Shown here: piece after piece, positions 9,073 through 19,188 of the stretch | Position numbering within the stretch: position 1 is the stretch's first letter | Layout of the letters: the number at the start of each line of letters is the position of its first letter | Assembly: GCF_000620645.1 (NCBI RefSeq) | Contig: NZ_JIAV01000014.1 | Coordinates: 62,001 to 126,000 of the forward strand | From: Nocardioides sp. URHA0032 | GTDB taxonomy: Bacteria > Actinomycetota > Actinomycetes > Propionibacteriales > Nocardioidaceae | Length of the DNA: 64,000 bases | Direction: 5' to 3' | Made by a program: the position numbers and the translations under genes | The notes under the pieces: generated by a model | Databases searched by the model: none | What the model was told of the DNA's origin: nothing | What the model saw: the letters and a program-made list of their open reading frames with translations, nothing else

Positions 9073-10142
9073 GGACGCGCCGCCTCGAGGACGATGCGCG
9101 CGAGCCTCTCGTCGGCGTCGCGCGGGATCAGGGCCGCGGCCGAAGCGCCCATCGCCGCCAGCCGCGCGGTGTCGGCGGCGAGGTCCGGGACGTGCGCGAC
9201 GACCCACTCCGTCGTCAGGTCGGCGTCCCGCACCAGGAGCCCGCCGCCCGCGGCGACCACGGGCGCGGCGTTCTTCTCCTGCTCGCCGTTGCCGATCGGC
9301 AGCGGCACGAAGACCGCGGGCAGGCCGACGGCGGCGGCCTCGGTCACGCTGGAGGCGCCCGCCCGGCAGACGACGAGGTCGGCGGCGGCGTACGCGAGGT
9401 CCATCCGGTCGATGTAGTCGACGACGACGTACGGCAGGTCGGTCGGGTCCGGCGTGGCGCCACCGTGCTTGCCCTGCGCGTGCAGCACCTGCACGCCGGC
9501 CGCGGCCAGCGAGGCCGCCGCTCCGGACACCGCCTGGTTGAGCCGGCGGGCGCCCTGGGAGCCGCCGGTGACCAGCAGCGTGGGGCGGTCGGGGTCGAGG
9601 CCGAAGAACGCCCGGGCCTCGGCGCGCCGCGCGGCCCGGTCGAGGCCGGAGATCATCGTGCGGATCGGCAGGCCGACGTACTCAGCCTTCCTCAGCGGGG
9701 TGTCCGGGAAGCTCACCAGCACCCGCTCGGCGAATCTGGCACCGGCCTTGTTCGCCAGGCCGGGGACGGCGTTCTGCTCGTGGATCACCAGCGGGACCTG
9801 GCCCTTGCGGACCGCGAGGTAGAGCGGCATCGAGACGTAGCCGCCGTACCCGACGACGACGTCGGGCCGCACTCGATCGAGCACCGCGCGGGTCTCGCGC
9901 ACCGCGGCGCGGAGCCGGGCGGGGACCTTGAAGAAGTCGGCGTTGGGGCGGCGCGGCAGCGGCACCGGCGGGATCAGCTCGAGCGGGTAGCCCGCCTCGG
10001 GGACGACCTTGTTCTCCAGGCCGCGCGGCGTGCCGAGACAGGTGACCTCGACGCCGGGCGCCAGGCGGCGCAGGGCGTCGGCGGTGGCGAGCAGGGGTGA
10101 GGTGTGGCCGGCGGTGCCGCCGCCGGCGAGGAGTACGCGCAT
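9069..10142 (-). CDS. murG: Lipid II synthase MurG (UDP-GlcNAc:lipid I transferase)
   Basis: GT28 glycosyltransferase at the inner face of the membrane that turns lipid I into lipid II. 357 aa. The N-terminal glycine loop GGGTAGH is at 7-13. HEQNAVPG and GYGGYVSMP mark the acceptor side. [11 protein letters not shown] and [17 protein letters not shown] form the UDP-GlcNAc site. The ATG at 10142 starts the protein directly at the first beta strand, 11 nt after ftsW. Confidence 0.97.
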   Translation of the reverse strand: MRVLLAGGGTAGHTSPLLATADALRRLAPGVEVTCLGTPRGLENKVVPEAGYPLELIPPVPLPRRPNADFFKVPARLRAAVRETRAVLDRVRPDVVVGYGGYVSMPLYLAVRKGQVPLVIHEQNAVPGLANKAGARFAERVLVSFPDTPLRKAEYVGLPIRTMISGLDRAARRAEARAFFGLDPDRPTLLVTGGSQGARRLNQAVSGAAASLAAAGVQVLHAQGKHGGATPDPTDLPYVVVDYIDRMDLAYAAADLVVCRAGASSVTEAAAVGLPAVFVPLPIGNGEQEKNAAPVVAAGGGLLVRDADLTTEWVVAHVPDLAADTARLAAMGASAAALIPRDADERLARIVLEAARP

Positions 10143-10153
10143 CGCGGTCAACC

Positions 10154-11392
10154 CTAGGAGACGCGACCCGCCGACAGTCCGGCGGAGCGGGCCTTCCTGC
10201 GCTGCGCCAGGGCGCGCGCGGCCTCGGGCTCGCGGCGTGCGAAGCCGACCAGGATGCCGAGCGCGACGAGCGAGGGCACCAGGGCCGAGCCGCCGTACGA
10301 CACCAGCGGCAACGGGATGCCGATGACGGGGAGGAGGGCCAGCACCATGCCGACGTTGATGATCATCTGGCCGAGGAGCCAGACCACGATGCCGAAGGTC
10401 ATGTACCGGACGAACGAGTCCTTGGTCTGCGCCGCGACCCGGATGGCGGCGTACGCGATGGTGAGGAAGAGCGCGATCACCAGCAGCGTGCCGACCAGCC
10501 CCAGCTCCTCGCCGAGCACCGCGAAGATGAAGTCGGTGTGCGCCTCGGGCAGCTCGCCCCACTTCTGCCGGCTGGCGCCGATGCCCTCGCCGAAGATGCC
10601 GCCGCTGGCGAGCGCGAACAGCCCGTGCGCGGGCTGCCAGCCCGCGTTGTGGTAGTCCTTGAACGGATCCGCGAAGTTCGTGATCCGCTGCAGCCGTTCC
10701 GAGCTCGTGGACGCGAGCCCGATCGCGACCACGCCCACGATGGTCAGCGCGAACGTGAAGAGCCGGCCGGGAGCGCCGACCACCCACAGCATCGCCAGCA
10801 GGATCGCGAAGAGCACCAGCGCGGTGCCCAGGTCCTTGCCGAAGACGACCAGTCCGATGACCGCGAGCAGGCCGGGCACCACGGGCATGAAGACCTCGTG
10901 GAAGCTGCCCAGCCGCTTGTCCTTCATCGCGTACACGTGGGCCGCCCAGAGCACGATCGCGAGCTTGGCGATCTCGGCGGGCTGGACGACGAACGGCCCG
11001 ACGCCGAGCCAGTTCTGGTTGCCGTTCACCGTACGGCCGAGTCCGGTCTGGGTCAGGCCGAGCAGCACGATCGAGGTGAACAGGCCGAGCCACGCGAACC
11101 GCCGGATCAGCGAGTGCGGCAGCCGCGAGGCGACGAACGCGCACGGGATGCCGATCAGCACCCAGACCAGCTGCCGCTCGACGACCGCGTAGGAGTTGCC
11201 GTTCTGCTCGTAGGAGTAGACGCTCGACGCGCTGAGCACCATGACGAGCCCGATGGTGAGCAGCAGCCCGGAGGCGCCGAGCAGCAGGTAGTACGCCGTG
11301 AGCGGGCGGTCGAGCGCCTCGCGGACCGACGCGTACCAGCTCCCGAGGGCGGAGCGGCGCCGCGTCTGGTCGAGGGGGTCCGCGGTGGTCAT
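10154..11392 (-). CDS. ftsW: SEDS glycosyltransferase FtsW
   Basis: Septal peptidoglycan polymerase of the SEDS family that works with FtsI. 412 aa with about ten membrane helices. Family hallmarks include [11 protein letters not shown], the large loop with [20 protein letters not shown] and [22 protein letters not shown], and [13 protein letters not shown] near the C terminus. The ATG at 11392 has a strong ribosome site (GAGGAGGACGCG-ATG). It lies between murD and murG, the standard place. Confidence 0.97.
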   Translation of the reverse strand: MTTADPLDQTRRRSALGSWYASVREALDRPLTAYYLLLGASGLLLTIGLVMVLSASSVYSYEQNGNSYAVVERQLVWVLIGIPCAFVASRLPHSLIRRFAWLGLFTSIVLLGLTQTGLGRTVNGNQNWLGVGPFVVQPAEIAKLAIVLWAAHVYAMKDKRLGSFHEVFMPVVPGLLAVIGLVVFGKDLGTALVLFAILLAMLWVVGAPGRLFTFALTIVGVVAIGLASTSSERLQRITNFADPFKDYHNAGWQPAHGLFALASGGIFGEGIGASRQKWGELPEAHTDFIFAVLGEELGLVGTLLVIALFLTIAYAAIRVAAQTKDSFVRYMTFGIVVWLLGQMIINVGMVLALLPVIGIPLPLVSYGGSALVPSLVALGILVGFARREPEAARALAQRRKARSAGLSAGRVS

Positions 11393-11417
11393 CGCGTCCT
11401 CCTCGGGGTCGAGCTGG

Positions 11418-12869
11418 CTAGAGCCTGCGGCGTACGGCGTCTGCGAACGCGTCGCCGCGCTCGGCGTAGTTGGTGAACATGTCCATGGACGCGCACCCGG
11501 GAGCCAGCAGGACCGTGTCGCCGGGTCGAGCCAACTCGGCTGCGGCTCCCACGGCACGCTCCATGGCATGCCCACCGTCTACGGGACCAGTCTCGTCGGC
11601 ACCGACCACGATCACGGGCACATCGGGGGCGTGTCGCGAAAGCGCGCCCGCGATCACGTCCCGGTCCCGGCCGAGCAGGACGACGCCGCGCAGGCGGTCG
11701 CGCACCGCGAGGACGAGCTCGTCGAAGCGCGCACCCTTGGCCAGGCCTCCGGCGACCCAGACGACCGGGTCGTAGGCCTGCAGCGACGACTGGGCGGCGT
11801 GCGGGTTGGTGGCCTTCGAGTCGTCGACCCAGGTGACGCCGTCGCGCTCCCCGACGACCGCGATCCGGTGACCGTCGGGACGGAAGTTGCGGAGCCCCTC
11901 GCGGACCGCGGCCTGGGAGACGCCGTGGGCCCGGGCCAGCGCGGCGGCCGCGAGGGCGTTCTGCACGTTGTGCGGCGCGGGCGAGGAGAGGTCGGAGATC
12001 GTGCACAGCTCCGCCGCACTCGACTCACGCTGCTCGATGAACGCCCGGTCCGCGAGGATGTCCTCGACGACGCCGAGCATGCCGACGCCGGGCATCCCGA
12101 GGGTGAAGCCGACGGCCCGTGCCCCCTCGACGACGTCGGCCTCGCGCACCAGGCGCTCCGTCTCGGGGTCGGCGACGTTGTAGACGCAGGCCCGGCTGAC
12201 CCGCTCGTAGATGCGGCCCTTGTCGGCCGCGTAGTCCGCCATCGAGGAGTACCAGTCGAGATGGTCCTCGGCGACGTTGAGCACCGCGGCCGACTCCGCG
12301 GCCATCGAGTCGGTGTAGTGCAGCTGGAAGCTGGAGAGCTCGACGGCGAAGACGTCGTACGGCTCGGGGTCCATCACGGCCTCGACGATCGGCAGGCCGA
12401 CGTTGCCGACCGCGATGCTGCGCAGGCCGGCGGCGCGCAGGATCGTGTCGAGCATCTGCACGGTCGTGGTCTTGCCGTTGGTGCCGGTGACGCAGAGCCA
12501 CGGGGTGTGGTGGTTCGGGTCGCGCAACCGCCAGGCGAGCTCGACCTCGCCCCAGACCGGCACGCCGCGCGCTCGCGCCTGCGCCAGCAGCGGCGCGTCC
12601 GGCCGCCAGCCGGGCGAGGTGACGAGCAGGTCGGCGTCGTCCGGCAGCGTCGCGGTGCTCCCGAGCCCCAGGCGGACGTCGGCGCCCAGCACCTCCAGGA
12701 GCTCGGCCTTCTGGGGGCGGTCGCCCGCCTCGGACTCGTCGAGCGCGACCACCCGCGCGCCGAGGTGGTTGAGGTTGTCGGCGGCGGCGAACCCGGACAC
12801 GCCGAAGCCCGCGACGACCGCGTGGACACCCTCCCAGGAGTCGTGGCGTCCGAGACTGCGCGGGTCCAT
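11418..12869 (-). CDS. murD: UDP-MurNAc-L-Ala--D-glutamate ligase
   Basis: Adds D-Glu to the peptidoglycan precursor. 483 aa. The N-terminal domain carries VVAGFGVSGFAAADNL (about 18-33). The P-loop GTNGKTTT is at 129-136 and VELSSFQL and NVAEDHLDWY follow. The C-terminal domain has DDSKATNPHAA and LLAPGCASMDMFTNYAERG, all diagnostic. The start overlaps the mraY stop (ATGA). Confidence 0.97.
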   Translation of the reverse strand: MDPRSLGRHDSWEGVHAVVAGFGVSGFAAADNLNHLGARVVALDESEAGDRPQKAELLEVLGADVRLGLGSTATLPDDADLLVTSPGWRPDAPLLAQARARGVPVWGEVELAWRLRDPNHHTPWLCVTGTNGKTTTVQMLDTILRAAGLRSIAVGNVGLPIVEAVMDPEPYDVFAVELSSFQLHYTDSMAAESAAVLNVAEDHLDWYSSMADYAADKGRIYERVSRACVYNVADPETERLVREADVVEGARAVGFTLGMPGVGMLGVVEDILADRAFIEQRESSAAELCTISDLSSPAPHNVQNALAAAALARAHGVSQAAVREGLRNFRPDGHRIAVVGERDGVTWVDDSKATNPHAAQSSLQAYDPVVWVAGGLAKGARFDELVLAVRDRLRGVVLLGRDRDVIAGALSRHAPDVPVIVVGADETGPVDGGHAMERAVGAAAELARPGDTVLLAPGCASMDMFTNYAERGDAFADAVRRRL

Positions 12870-13963
12870 CAGATGCCCGCGACCCATTCGGCGTAGAAGA
12901 TGCCGAGGCCGGCGGCGACGCAGATGCCGGTGATGATCCAGAACCGGATCACGACCGTCACCTGCTCCCAGCCGAGCATCTCGAAGTGGTGGTGGACGGG
13001 CGCGATCCGGAAGACCCGCCGCCCCGTCCCGGTCAGCCTCTTGGTGACCTTGAACGTCGTGACCTGGAGCATCACCGAGACCGTCTCGAGGACGAAGAGC
13101 CCGCCGAGGATGATCAGCAGCAGCTCGGTGCGGGTGAGGATCGCGAGCCCCGCGAGCGCTCCGCCGAGCGCGAGCGACCCGGTGTCGCCCATGAAGATCG
13201 CGGCGGGCGACGCGTTCCACCACAGGAACCCGAAGCACGCGCCGGTGATCGCGGCGGCGACCACCGCGAGGTCGAGGGGGTCCCGGACCTCGTAGCAGAG
13301 GTTGGGCTGGTCGAGGCCGGACTGGCCGCACCACTGGTTGTTCTGCCAGATGTTCACGAACATGTAGGCGCCGAAGACCATCACGCACGCACCGCTGGCG
13401 AGCCCGTCGAGGCCGTCGGTGAGATTCACGCCGTTCGACGTGGCGGCGATGACGAGCCAGATCAGCACCAGCACGACGACGGTCGGCAGCGTGATCCAGC
13501 CGATGTCGCGGATGAACGAGATGTGCTTGGACGCCGGGGTCTGGCCGCGGTCGTCCTCCAGCCACGGCGACAGCGAGAGCGCGCCGAAGACCAGCGCGAT
13601 CACGGTCAGCCCGATCATCTTCGCCTTGCTGCGCAGGCCCAGGCTCCGCTGCTTGGAGATCTTGATGAAGTCGTCGAGGAAGCCGACCAGGCCGGTGCCG
13701 ACGAACAGGAACAGCAGCAGCAGCGCCGAGGCCGTCGGCATGTCCTGGGTGATCAGCTTCGCGGCGAAGTAGCCGATCACGGTGGCGAGGATGATGACGA
13801 CGCCCCCCATCGTGGGCGTGCCGCGCTTGGTGTGGTGGCTGGTCGGACCGTCGTCGCGGATCTCCTGGCCGTACCCCCACTGGGTGAACAGCGTGATCGC
13901 GACCCGGGTGCCGAGCAGCGAGACGAGCAGGGCGAGGCCGCCGCCGAGCAGGATGGCTCTCAT
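12869..13963 (-). CDS. mraY: Phospho-MurNAc-pentapeptide transferase MraY
   Basis: Makes lipid I on undecaprenyl phosphate. 364 aa polytopic membrane enzyme. Diagnostic blocks are SHHTKRGTPTMGG (about 42-54), FLDDFIKISKQRSLGL with the catalytic acidic residues (about 95-110), NLTDGLDGLASG, GFLWWN and PVHHHFEMLGW. The ATG overlaps the murF stop (ATGA). Confidence 0.98.
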   Translation of the reverse strand: MRAILLGGGLALLVSLLGTRVAITLFTQWGYGQEIRDDGPTSHHTKRGTPTMGGVVIILATVIGYFAAKLITQDMPTASALLLLFLFVGTGLVGFLDDFIKISKQRSLGLRSKAKMIGLTVIALVFGALSLSPWLEDDRGQTPASKHISFIRDIGWITLPTVVVLVLIWLVIAATSNGVNLTDGLDGLASGACVMVFGAYMFVNIWQNNQWCGQSGLDQPNLCYEVRDPLDLAVVAAAITGACFGFLWWNASPAAIFMGDTGSLALGGALAGLAILTRTELLLIILGGLFVLETVSVMLQVTTFKVTKRLTGTGRRVFRIAPVHHHFEMLGWEQVTVVIRFWIITGICVAAGLGIFYAEWVAGI

Positions 13964-15306
13964 GGCGCGGTTCCGTCTCCCTCCACCAGCAAACCCTCAG
14001 CGATCGTCTCCAACGCGGCGCCGCGCGATGCCTTGACCAGCACGACATCGGCGCCCGACGCATTCTCCCGCACCCACGCCAGTGCCTCGGCACGCCCCGC
14101 CGTGACGATCGTCTCGCGTCCGAAGCCGACGGCGATGCCGGCCGCGCCCTCGCCGACGACCACCAGCAGGTCCACCCCCAGGTCGGCCGCGGTGCGCCCC
14201 ACACCCACGTGCTCGTCGTACGACGTCGGGCCGAGCTCGCGCATCTCGCCGAGGACCGCGACCGTGCGCCGGGACCGGCGCGCGCCGATCGCGACCAGCG
14301 CCTCGAGCGCCGCGGTCATGGAGGCGGGGTTGGCGTTGTAGGCGTCGTTGACGACCAGCAGCCCGTCGCCGCGCTCGTGCAGCTCCATCCGCATCGGCGA
14401 CGCCGCCGTCGCCGTGCTGAGCGCCGAGGCGACCGTGGCCAGCGGGACACCGGCGGCGACCGCCATCGCCGCCGCCGCGGTGGCGTTCGCGACCTGGTGG
14501 AGGCCGGACTGCGTGAGCCGCACGGGCCGCCACTCCCCCGCGTGCCCCAGCTCGAACGACGGTCGGCCCAGGTCGTCCAGCTCGACGCCCCGCCACGCGA
14601 CGTCGCCGGCGGCGCCGAAGGTCAGGACCGTCGCGGACGTGCGAGCGCGCATCGCGGCCACGAGCTCGTCGTCGACGTTGAGGACGGCGGTGCCCGTGGA
14701 CGGCAGCGCCTCGACGATCTCGCCCTTCGCGATCGCGATCGCCTCTCGGCTCCCGAACTCGCCGAGGTGCGCCGTGCCGACGTTGAGCACGGCGGCGATG
14801 GACGGCCGTGCGATCTCGCAGAGGAAGGCGATGTGGCCGATGCCGCGGGCGCCCATCTCCAGCACGAGGAACTCGGTGCCCGCGTCCGCGCGGAGCACCG
14901 TGAGCGGCAGGCCGAGCTCGTTGTTGAAGCTGCCCGCGGTGGCGACGGTCGGGCCCGCCGCGGCGAGCACCTGCGCGAGGTAGTCCTTGGTCCCGGTCTT
15001 GCCCTGCGAACCGGTCAGCGCCAGCACCGTCGCGTCGAGGCGGCGCGCGACGTGACGCGCGAGCGCCGCGAGCGCCGTCTCCGGGTCGCCGACGACGACG
15101 GTCGGTGCGCCGATCGGCCGGCTGCCCAGCACGGCGTGCGCCCCGGCGGCGTACTCGTGACCGTCGACGTGCTCGCCGACGACCGCCACGAACAGCCCGC
15201 CCGGCTCGGCCTTCCGGCTGTCGAGGAACGCGGGGGCGTCGACCACCAGATCCGGGTCGCCGTGGACGGTGCCGCCCACGACCTCGGCGATCTCCTGCAG
15301 GGTCAT
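13960..15306 (-). CDS. murF: UDP-MurNAc-tripeptide--D-alanyl-D-alanine ligase
   Basis: Adds D-Ala-D-Ala to the tripeptide precursor. 448 aa from the ATG at 15306. The P-loop GSQGKTGTKD is at 99-108. EMGARGIGHIAFL and NVGTAHLGEFGS are MurF-type, and the C-terminal domain has NDAYNANPASM and VLGEMRELG. The chosen ATG forms TGATG with the murE stop. Upstream in-frame GTGs at 15309 and 15315 are possible but less favoured. Confidence 0.96.
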   Translation of the reverse strand: MTLQEIAEVVGGTVHGDPDLVVDAPAFLDSRKAEPGGLFVAVVGEHVDGHEYAAGAHAVLGSRPIGAPTVVVGDPETALAALARHVARRLDATVLALTGSQGKTGTKDYLAQVLAAAGPTVATAGSFNNELGLPLTVLRADAGTEFLVLEMGARGIGHIAFLCEIARPSIAAVLNVGTAHLGEFGSREAIAIAKGEIVEALPSTGTAVLNVDDELVAAMRARTSATVLTFGAAGDVAWRGVELDDLGRPSFELGHAGEWRPVRLTQSGLHQVANATAAAAMAVAAGVPLATVASALSTATAASPMRMELHERGDGLLVVNDAYNANPASMTAALEALVAIGARRSRRTVAVLGEMRELGPTSYDEHVGVGRTAADLGVDLLVVVGEGAAGIAVGFGRETIVTAGRAEALAWVRENASGADVVLVKASRGAALETIAEGLLVEGDGTAP

Positions 15307-16811
15307 CACAAGCACGCGAGCTCCTCCCGGGCGACCTCGCGGTCGTCGAAGGGGTGCACCACGCCGTCGACCTCCTGGCCGGTCTCGTGGCCCTTGCCGG
15401 CGATCAGCACGATGTCGCCGGGCCGGGCCCGGCGCACCGCCTCGCGGATCGCGAGCCGCCGGTCGCCGACCTCGAGCACCTCGCCACCCGCGTCGTCCCC
15501 GACACCCGCGAGCATGGCGGCCCGGATCGCGGCCGGGTCCTCGGTGCGCGGGTTGTCGTCGGTGACGACGAGCAGGTCCGCGAGCCGCGCGGCGATCCCC
15601 GCCATGATCGGGCGCTTGCCGGGGTCCCGGTCCCCGCCCGCGCCGAGCACCATGATCACGCGGCCGTCGGTCAGCGGGCGCAGGGTCCCGATCGCGGCCT
15701 CGACGGCGTCCGGCTTGTGGGCGTAGTCGACGACGACCACGAAGTCCTGGCCGGCCTCGATGCGCTCGAGCCGCCCGGGTACGCCGCCGCCCGCCGCGAT
15801 GGCAGCCGCGACCGCGGGCGCGTCGAGCCCGGCCTCACCGGCGGCGGCCACGGCAGCCAGCGTGTTGGCGACGTTGAAGCCGCCGGGCAGCGGGCAGCCG
15901 GCCGCGAAGGTCTCACCCTCCGGCCCGGTGACCACGAACGTCGAGCCGTCCGGCCTCAGCTGGACCTCGCCGGCCCGCCAGTCCGCCTCCGCCCCGGTGG
16001 CGGAGAAGGTGCGCACCGGGACCGTCGCCTCGCGGACCAGCCGCCGGCCGTGCTCGTCGTCGACGTTGACCAGCCCGAGCCGGGCGCGACCAGGGGTGAA
16101 CAGCGACGCCTTGGCGAGGAAGTAGTCCTCGACGTCGGCGTGGAAGTCGAGGTGGTCGCGGCCGAGGTTGAGGAACACCGCGACGTCGAAGACGACCCCG
16201 TCCACGCGTCCCATCACCAGCGCGTGGCTGGAGACCTCCATCGCGCACGCCTGCACCCCGCGCTCGCGCATCATCGCGAACAACCCGTGCAGGTCCGGCG
16301 CCTCGGGCGTGGTGAGCGTGGTCCTCACGTCCTCGCCGCCGACCCGGGTGCCGACGGTGCCGATCACGGCGGCCGGGACGCCGGCGCCGGCCAGCCCGCT
16401 CTCCAGCAGGCGTGTGGTCGTGGTCTTGCCCTGCGTGCCCGTGACGCCGACCATCCGCATCGCGGCCGCCGGCTCGCCGTACAGCCGCGCCGCGAGCCGG
16501 CCGAGCACCGCGCGGGGCTGGTCGACGACGAGGAGCGGCACGTCGACGGACACCGCATCCGCGCCGGCGGGGTCGGTCAGGACGGCGACGGCGCCGGCCC
16601 GCACCGCGGCGGCCGCGAACTCGATCCCGTGCGCGCGGGAGCCGGGCAGGGCGGCGTACAGGTCACCGGGCCGGATCCGCTGCGAGGACAGCGAGATCCC
16701 GGTGACCTCGACGCCCTCGGCGTCGCCGCGCAGGCCCGCGTCGAGCCAGGCCGCGACGGTCGGGAGCGGCGTCCGCGCAGGTGCGTCGGGCCGGGTGGAG
16801 TCGCTCACCAC
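15306..16811 (-). CDS. murE: UDP-MurNAc-L-Ala-D-Glu--diaminopimelate ligase
   Basis: Adds the third residue of the stem peptide. 501 aa. The N-terminal domain has SRAHGIEF (about 58-65). The P-loop GTQGKTTTT is at 125-133 and TTPEAPDL and EVSSHAL bind UDP and peptide. The C-terminal DNPR motif at 419-422 is the signature of enzymes that add diaminopimelate rather than lysine. The motif alone does not settle LL- versus meso-DAP; Nocardioides walls contain LL-DAP. The start is GTG at 16811, or an adjacent GTG at 16808. Confidence 0.96.
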   Translation of the reverse strand: MVSDSTRPDAPARTPLPTVAAWLDAGLRGDAEGVEVTGISLSSQRIRPGDLYAALPGSRAHGIEFAAAAVRAGAVAVLTDPAGADAVSVDVPLLVVDQPRAVLGRLAARLYGEPAAAMRMVGVTGTQGKTTTTRLLESGLAGAGVPAAVIGTVGTRVGGEDVRTTLTTPEAPDLHGLFAMMRERGVQACAMEVSSHALVMGRVDGVVFDVAVFLNLGRDHLDFHADVEDYFLAKASLFTPGRARLGLVNVDDEHGRRLVREATVPVRTFSATGAEADWRAGEVQLRPDGSTFVVTGPEGETFAAGCPLPGGFNVANTLAAVAAAGEAGLDAPAVAAAIAAGGGVPGRLERIEAGQDFVVVVDYAHKPDAVEAAIGTLRPLTDGRVIMVLGAGGDRDPGKRPIMAGIAARLADLLVVTDDNPRTEDPAAIRAAMLAGVGDDAGGEVLEVGDRRLAIREAVRRARPGDIVLIAGKGHETGQEVDGVVHPFDDREVAREELACL

Positions 16812-16834
16812 GTGAACCTATCGCTGCGAAACCC

Positions 16835-18595
16835 TCACCACTCCACAGGGAGGGTGGAGGGCTTCGCACCGGTCGGCGGGACCGCGTAGCGCTTGAGCGC
16901 GTAGCTCATGATCTTGGAGAAGGCAGGGCCGCCGACCGAGCCGCCACCCCCACCGTTGCTGGGGTTCTGCACCACGACGTAGACCGTGAAGCGCGGGTCG
17001 TCGGCCGGAGCGAAGCCGGCGAACGACACTGTGAACGTGCCGTCGTAGCAGCCGCAGGCCTTGCCCACGCGCTGGGCCGTGCCGGTCTTGCCGGCGACCA
17101 CGTAGCCGGGCACCTGCGCGGCCGGGGCGACGCCGACCTCGGGGTCGACGACCCGCTCCATCATGTGCGTCATCTGGGTCGCGGCGCGGGAGCTGACCAC
17201 CCGCCGCTTCGTGGTGTGGTCGGTGCCGACGGGCTGGCCGTCGTCGGTGGTCGCGGACCCCTCGATGAGGCTGGGCGACACGCGGACCCCGTCGTTCGCG
17301 ATGGTGTTGATCGCGGCGGCCATCTGGACGCCGTTGACCGACAGCGACTGGCCGAAGGCGATCCGGTCCTGGGTCTGGTGGGTCCACACGCTCCTGGCGG
17401 GCAGCAGACCTGCGGTCTCGCCGCGGACGCCGATGCCGGTCGGCTGGCCGAGGCCGAACTGGCGCAGGTAGTCGTAGAGCTGGCCCTGCTTGAACCGGTC
17501 GGCGGCGAGCACGGTCGCGATGTTCGACGACTTCGCGATCGCGCCGGCCATGGTGAGGTGGATGGTGCCGTGCGGGAACCAGTCGTGGATCGGGCGGTCC
17601 TCGCGCATCAGCATGGGGGGCACGACGATCCGCGTCTGCGGCGTCACGAGGCCCTCGTCGAGCAGCGAGCTCACCGTGAGCACCTTCTCGACCGAGCCCG
17701 GCTCGTAGACGTCCTGCATCGCACGCGAGCCGAGGTCCGCCTTGGGCGCGTCTGTCGGGTCGTTGGCGTCGTACGTCGGGTCGTCCGCGACCGCGAGGAG
17801 CTCGCCCGTGCGGCTGTCCATCACGACGGCGAAGCCCGACTCCGCGCCGGCGTCCTCGACGGTCTGGCGCAGCACCCGCTGGGTGTACCACTGCAGGTCG
17901 AGGTCGATCGTGGTCCTCAGGTCCTGTCCGTCGACCGGCTTGGTCACGGTCTGGTCGCCGAGGGGGATCCGGTTGCCACCCCCGACCTCGTACCGGGCCG
18001 AGCCGTCGGTGCCCGAGAGCTGGGTGTCGAAGGTCCGCTCGAAGCCGGCGAGCGGCTCGTCGGTGCCCATGAAGCCGACCAGGTTCGCCGCGACGTCGCC
18101 GGCCGGGTAGTCGCGCACCGGGTCGCGGCGCGTGTCGAGCCCGTCGTACCCGTGCTTCTCCGCCGCCGCGATGACGGCCGTCGCGAGCGTCGACGGGACC
18201 CGGCGGGCGATGTACTCGAACCGGCTGCCGGGCGCGCGCAGCTTGGTGAGCGTCGAGACGTAGTCGATGTCGAGGCGCTTGTAGAGGAACCGCGCCAGCT
18301 CGGGGGCCTTCGCGGCGGTCAGGGCGGGATCCGCCACGACCATCATCCCGTCGACCGAGTCCGCGAGCGGCTCGCCGTTGCGGTCCAGGATGTCGCCGCG
18401 CTCGGCGGGCAGGTCGACCCGGACCAGACCCTCGGCGGCCGCCATCGCGGCGTACGAGTTCGGGTCGAGGCCCTGCAGCTGCACCAGGCGGGCGCCGAAC
18501 AGCGACAGCACCATCGCGATGAAGACGAACCCGACGCGCAGCCGCAGCTGCGGCGAGCCACGACGGGATCCGCGCGGCGGGCGGGTCTGGCGCAC
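16835..18595 (-). CDS. ftsI: Septal transpeptidase FtsI (class B PBP)
   Basis: Cross-links peptidoglycan at the septum with FtsW. 586 aa from the GTG at 18595. It has a basic N terminus, one membrane helix (about 20-40), and the pedestal domain with RGDILDRNGEPLA (about 66-78). The transpeptidase domain has all three motifs: SVEK with nucleophile Ser301, SSN at 356-358 and KTGT at 503-506. The frame is open further upstream but without a start codon after the ftsL stop; this GTG gives the usual short cytoplasmic tail. Gap to murE is 23 nt. Confidence 0.96.
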   Translation of the reverse strand: MRQTRPPRGSRRGSPQLRLRVGFVFIAMVLSLFGARLVQLQGLDPNSYAAMAAAEGLVRVDLPAERGDILDRNGEPLADSVDGMMVVADPALTAAKAPELARFLYKRLDIDYVSTLTKLRAPGSRFEYIARRVPSTLATAVIAAAEKHGYDGLDTRRDPVRDYPAGDVAANLVGFMGTDEPLAGFERTFDTQLSGTDGSARYEVGGGNRIPLGDQTVTKPVDGQDLRTTIDLDLQWYTQRVLRQTVEDAGAESGFAVVMDSRTGELLAVADDPTYDANDPTDAPKADLGSRAMQDVYEPGSVEKVLTVSSLLDEGLVTPQTRIVVPPMLMREDRPIHDWFPHGTIHLTMAGAIAKSSNIATVLAADRFKQGQLYDYLRQFGLGQPTGIGVRGETAGLLPARSVWTHQTQDRIAFGQSLSVNGVQMAAAINTIANDGVRVSPSLIEGSATTDDGQPVGTDHTTKRRVVSSRAATQMTHMMERVVDPEVGVAPAAQVPGYVVAGKTGTAQRVGKACGCYDGTFTVSFAGFAPADDPRFTVYVVVQNPSNGGGGGSVGGPAFSKIMSYALKRYAVPPTGAKPSTLPVEW

Positions 18596-18636
18596 GTCTG
18601 CTCGATTCTTCCGCGGGTCAGGTGGGGCGGGTGTGA

Positions 18637-19188
18637 CTACTGGTGATTCTTGTCGCGGTGCCGCCCGTTTCCGGTGCTCTGCTGCCCCGTGTCGTGAGAT
18701 TCCTCCGGCGTGACCGTGACGACGTGCGCCGGCGGGTTCAGCAGCGCCGGCTTCTTCGGCGGCAGCGGGTTGATCCGCAGCGCGGTGGTGCCGTCGCCCG
18801 GTGAGGGGACCCCGGTGACCTTGCCGGTGCCGAGCTCGAGGAACGCCGGGTTGCCCGCCTGCACCATGCCCAGGCCGATCGCGGCCTTGGCGATCCGCTG
18901 GGGGTTGCGCAGCTGGTCGAGGTCCATCTGGAGCGTCTGCTGGCGGGCGGCCAGCGTGCTCGCCTGGTCCTCGAGGGCGGTCGACGCGAACGACGCCTGC
19001 TGCATCGAGGTGTTGAAGAGGAGCAGCCCGACGACGCCGCCGAGCAGCACCATCGAGACGAGCGCCACGAACGGCATCCGGGCCGCGCGGGTGCGCCGGC
19101 GCGGGACCACGGTGAGCCGGGCGCGCTCGACGGCGACCTCGGCGATCCGCGGCATCCTGGTGCGGATCTGGGCGACCGTACTGCTCAT
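18637..19188 (-). CDS. FtsL-like bitopic division protein
   Basis: 183 aa in the ftsL position between rsmH and ftsI. It has a basic cytoplasmic stretch (about 20-38), one membrane helix (about 39-60, [20 protein letters not shown]), a short coiled coil (about 66-95, [26 protein letters not shown]) and a Pro-rich, poorly ordered periplasmic tail. FtsL works with FtsQ and FtsB-type proteins to activate FtsW/FtsI. Sequence conservation is low in this family, so the call rests on topology and position. The ATG overlaps the rsmH stop (ATGA). Confidence 0.85.
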   Translation of the reverse strand: MSSTVAQIRTRMPRIAEVAVERARLTVVPRRRTRAARMPFVALVSMVLLGGVVGLLLFNTSMQQASFASTALEDQASTLAARQQTLQMDLDQLRNPQRIAKAAIGLGMVQAGNPAFLELGTGKVTGVPSPGDGTTALRINPLPPKKPALLNPPAHVVTVTPEESHDTGQQSTGNGRHRDKNHQ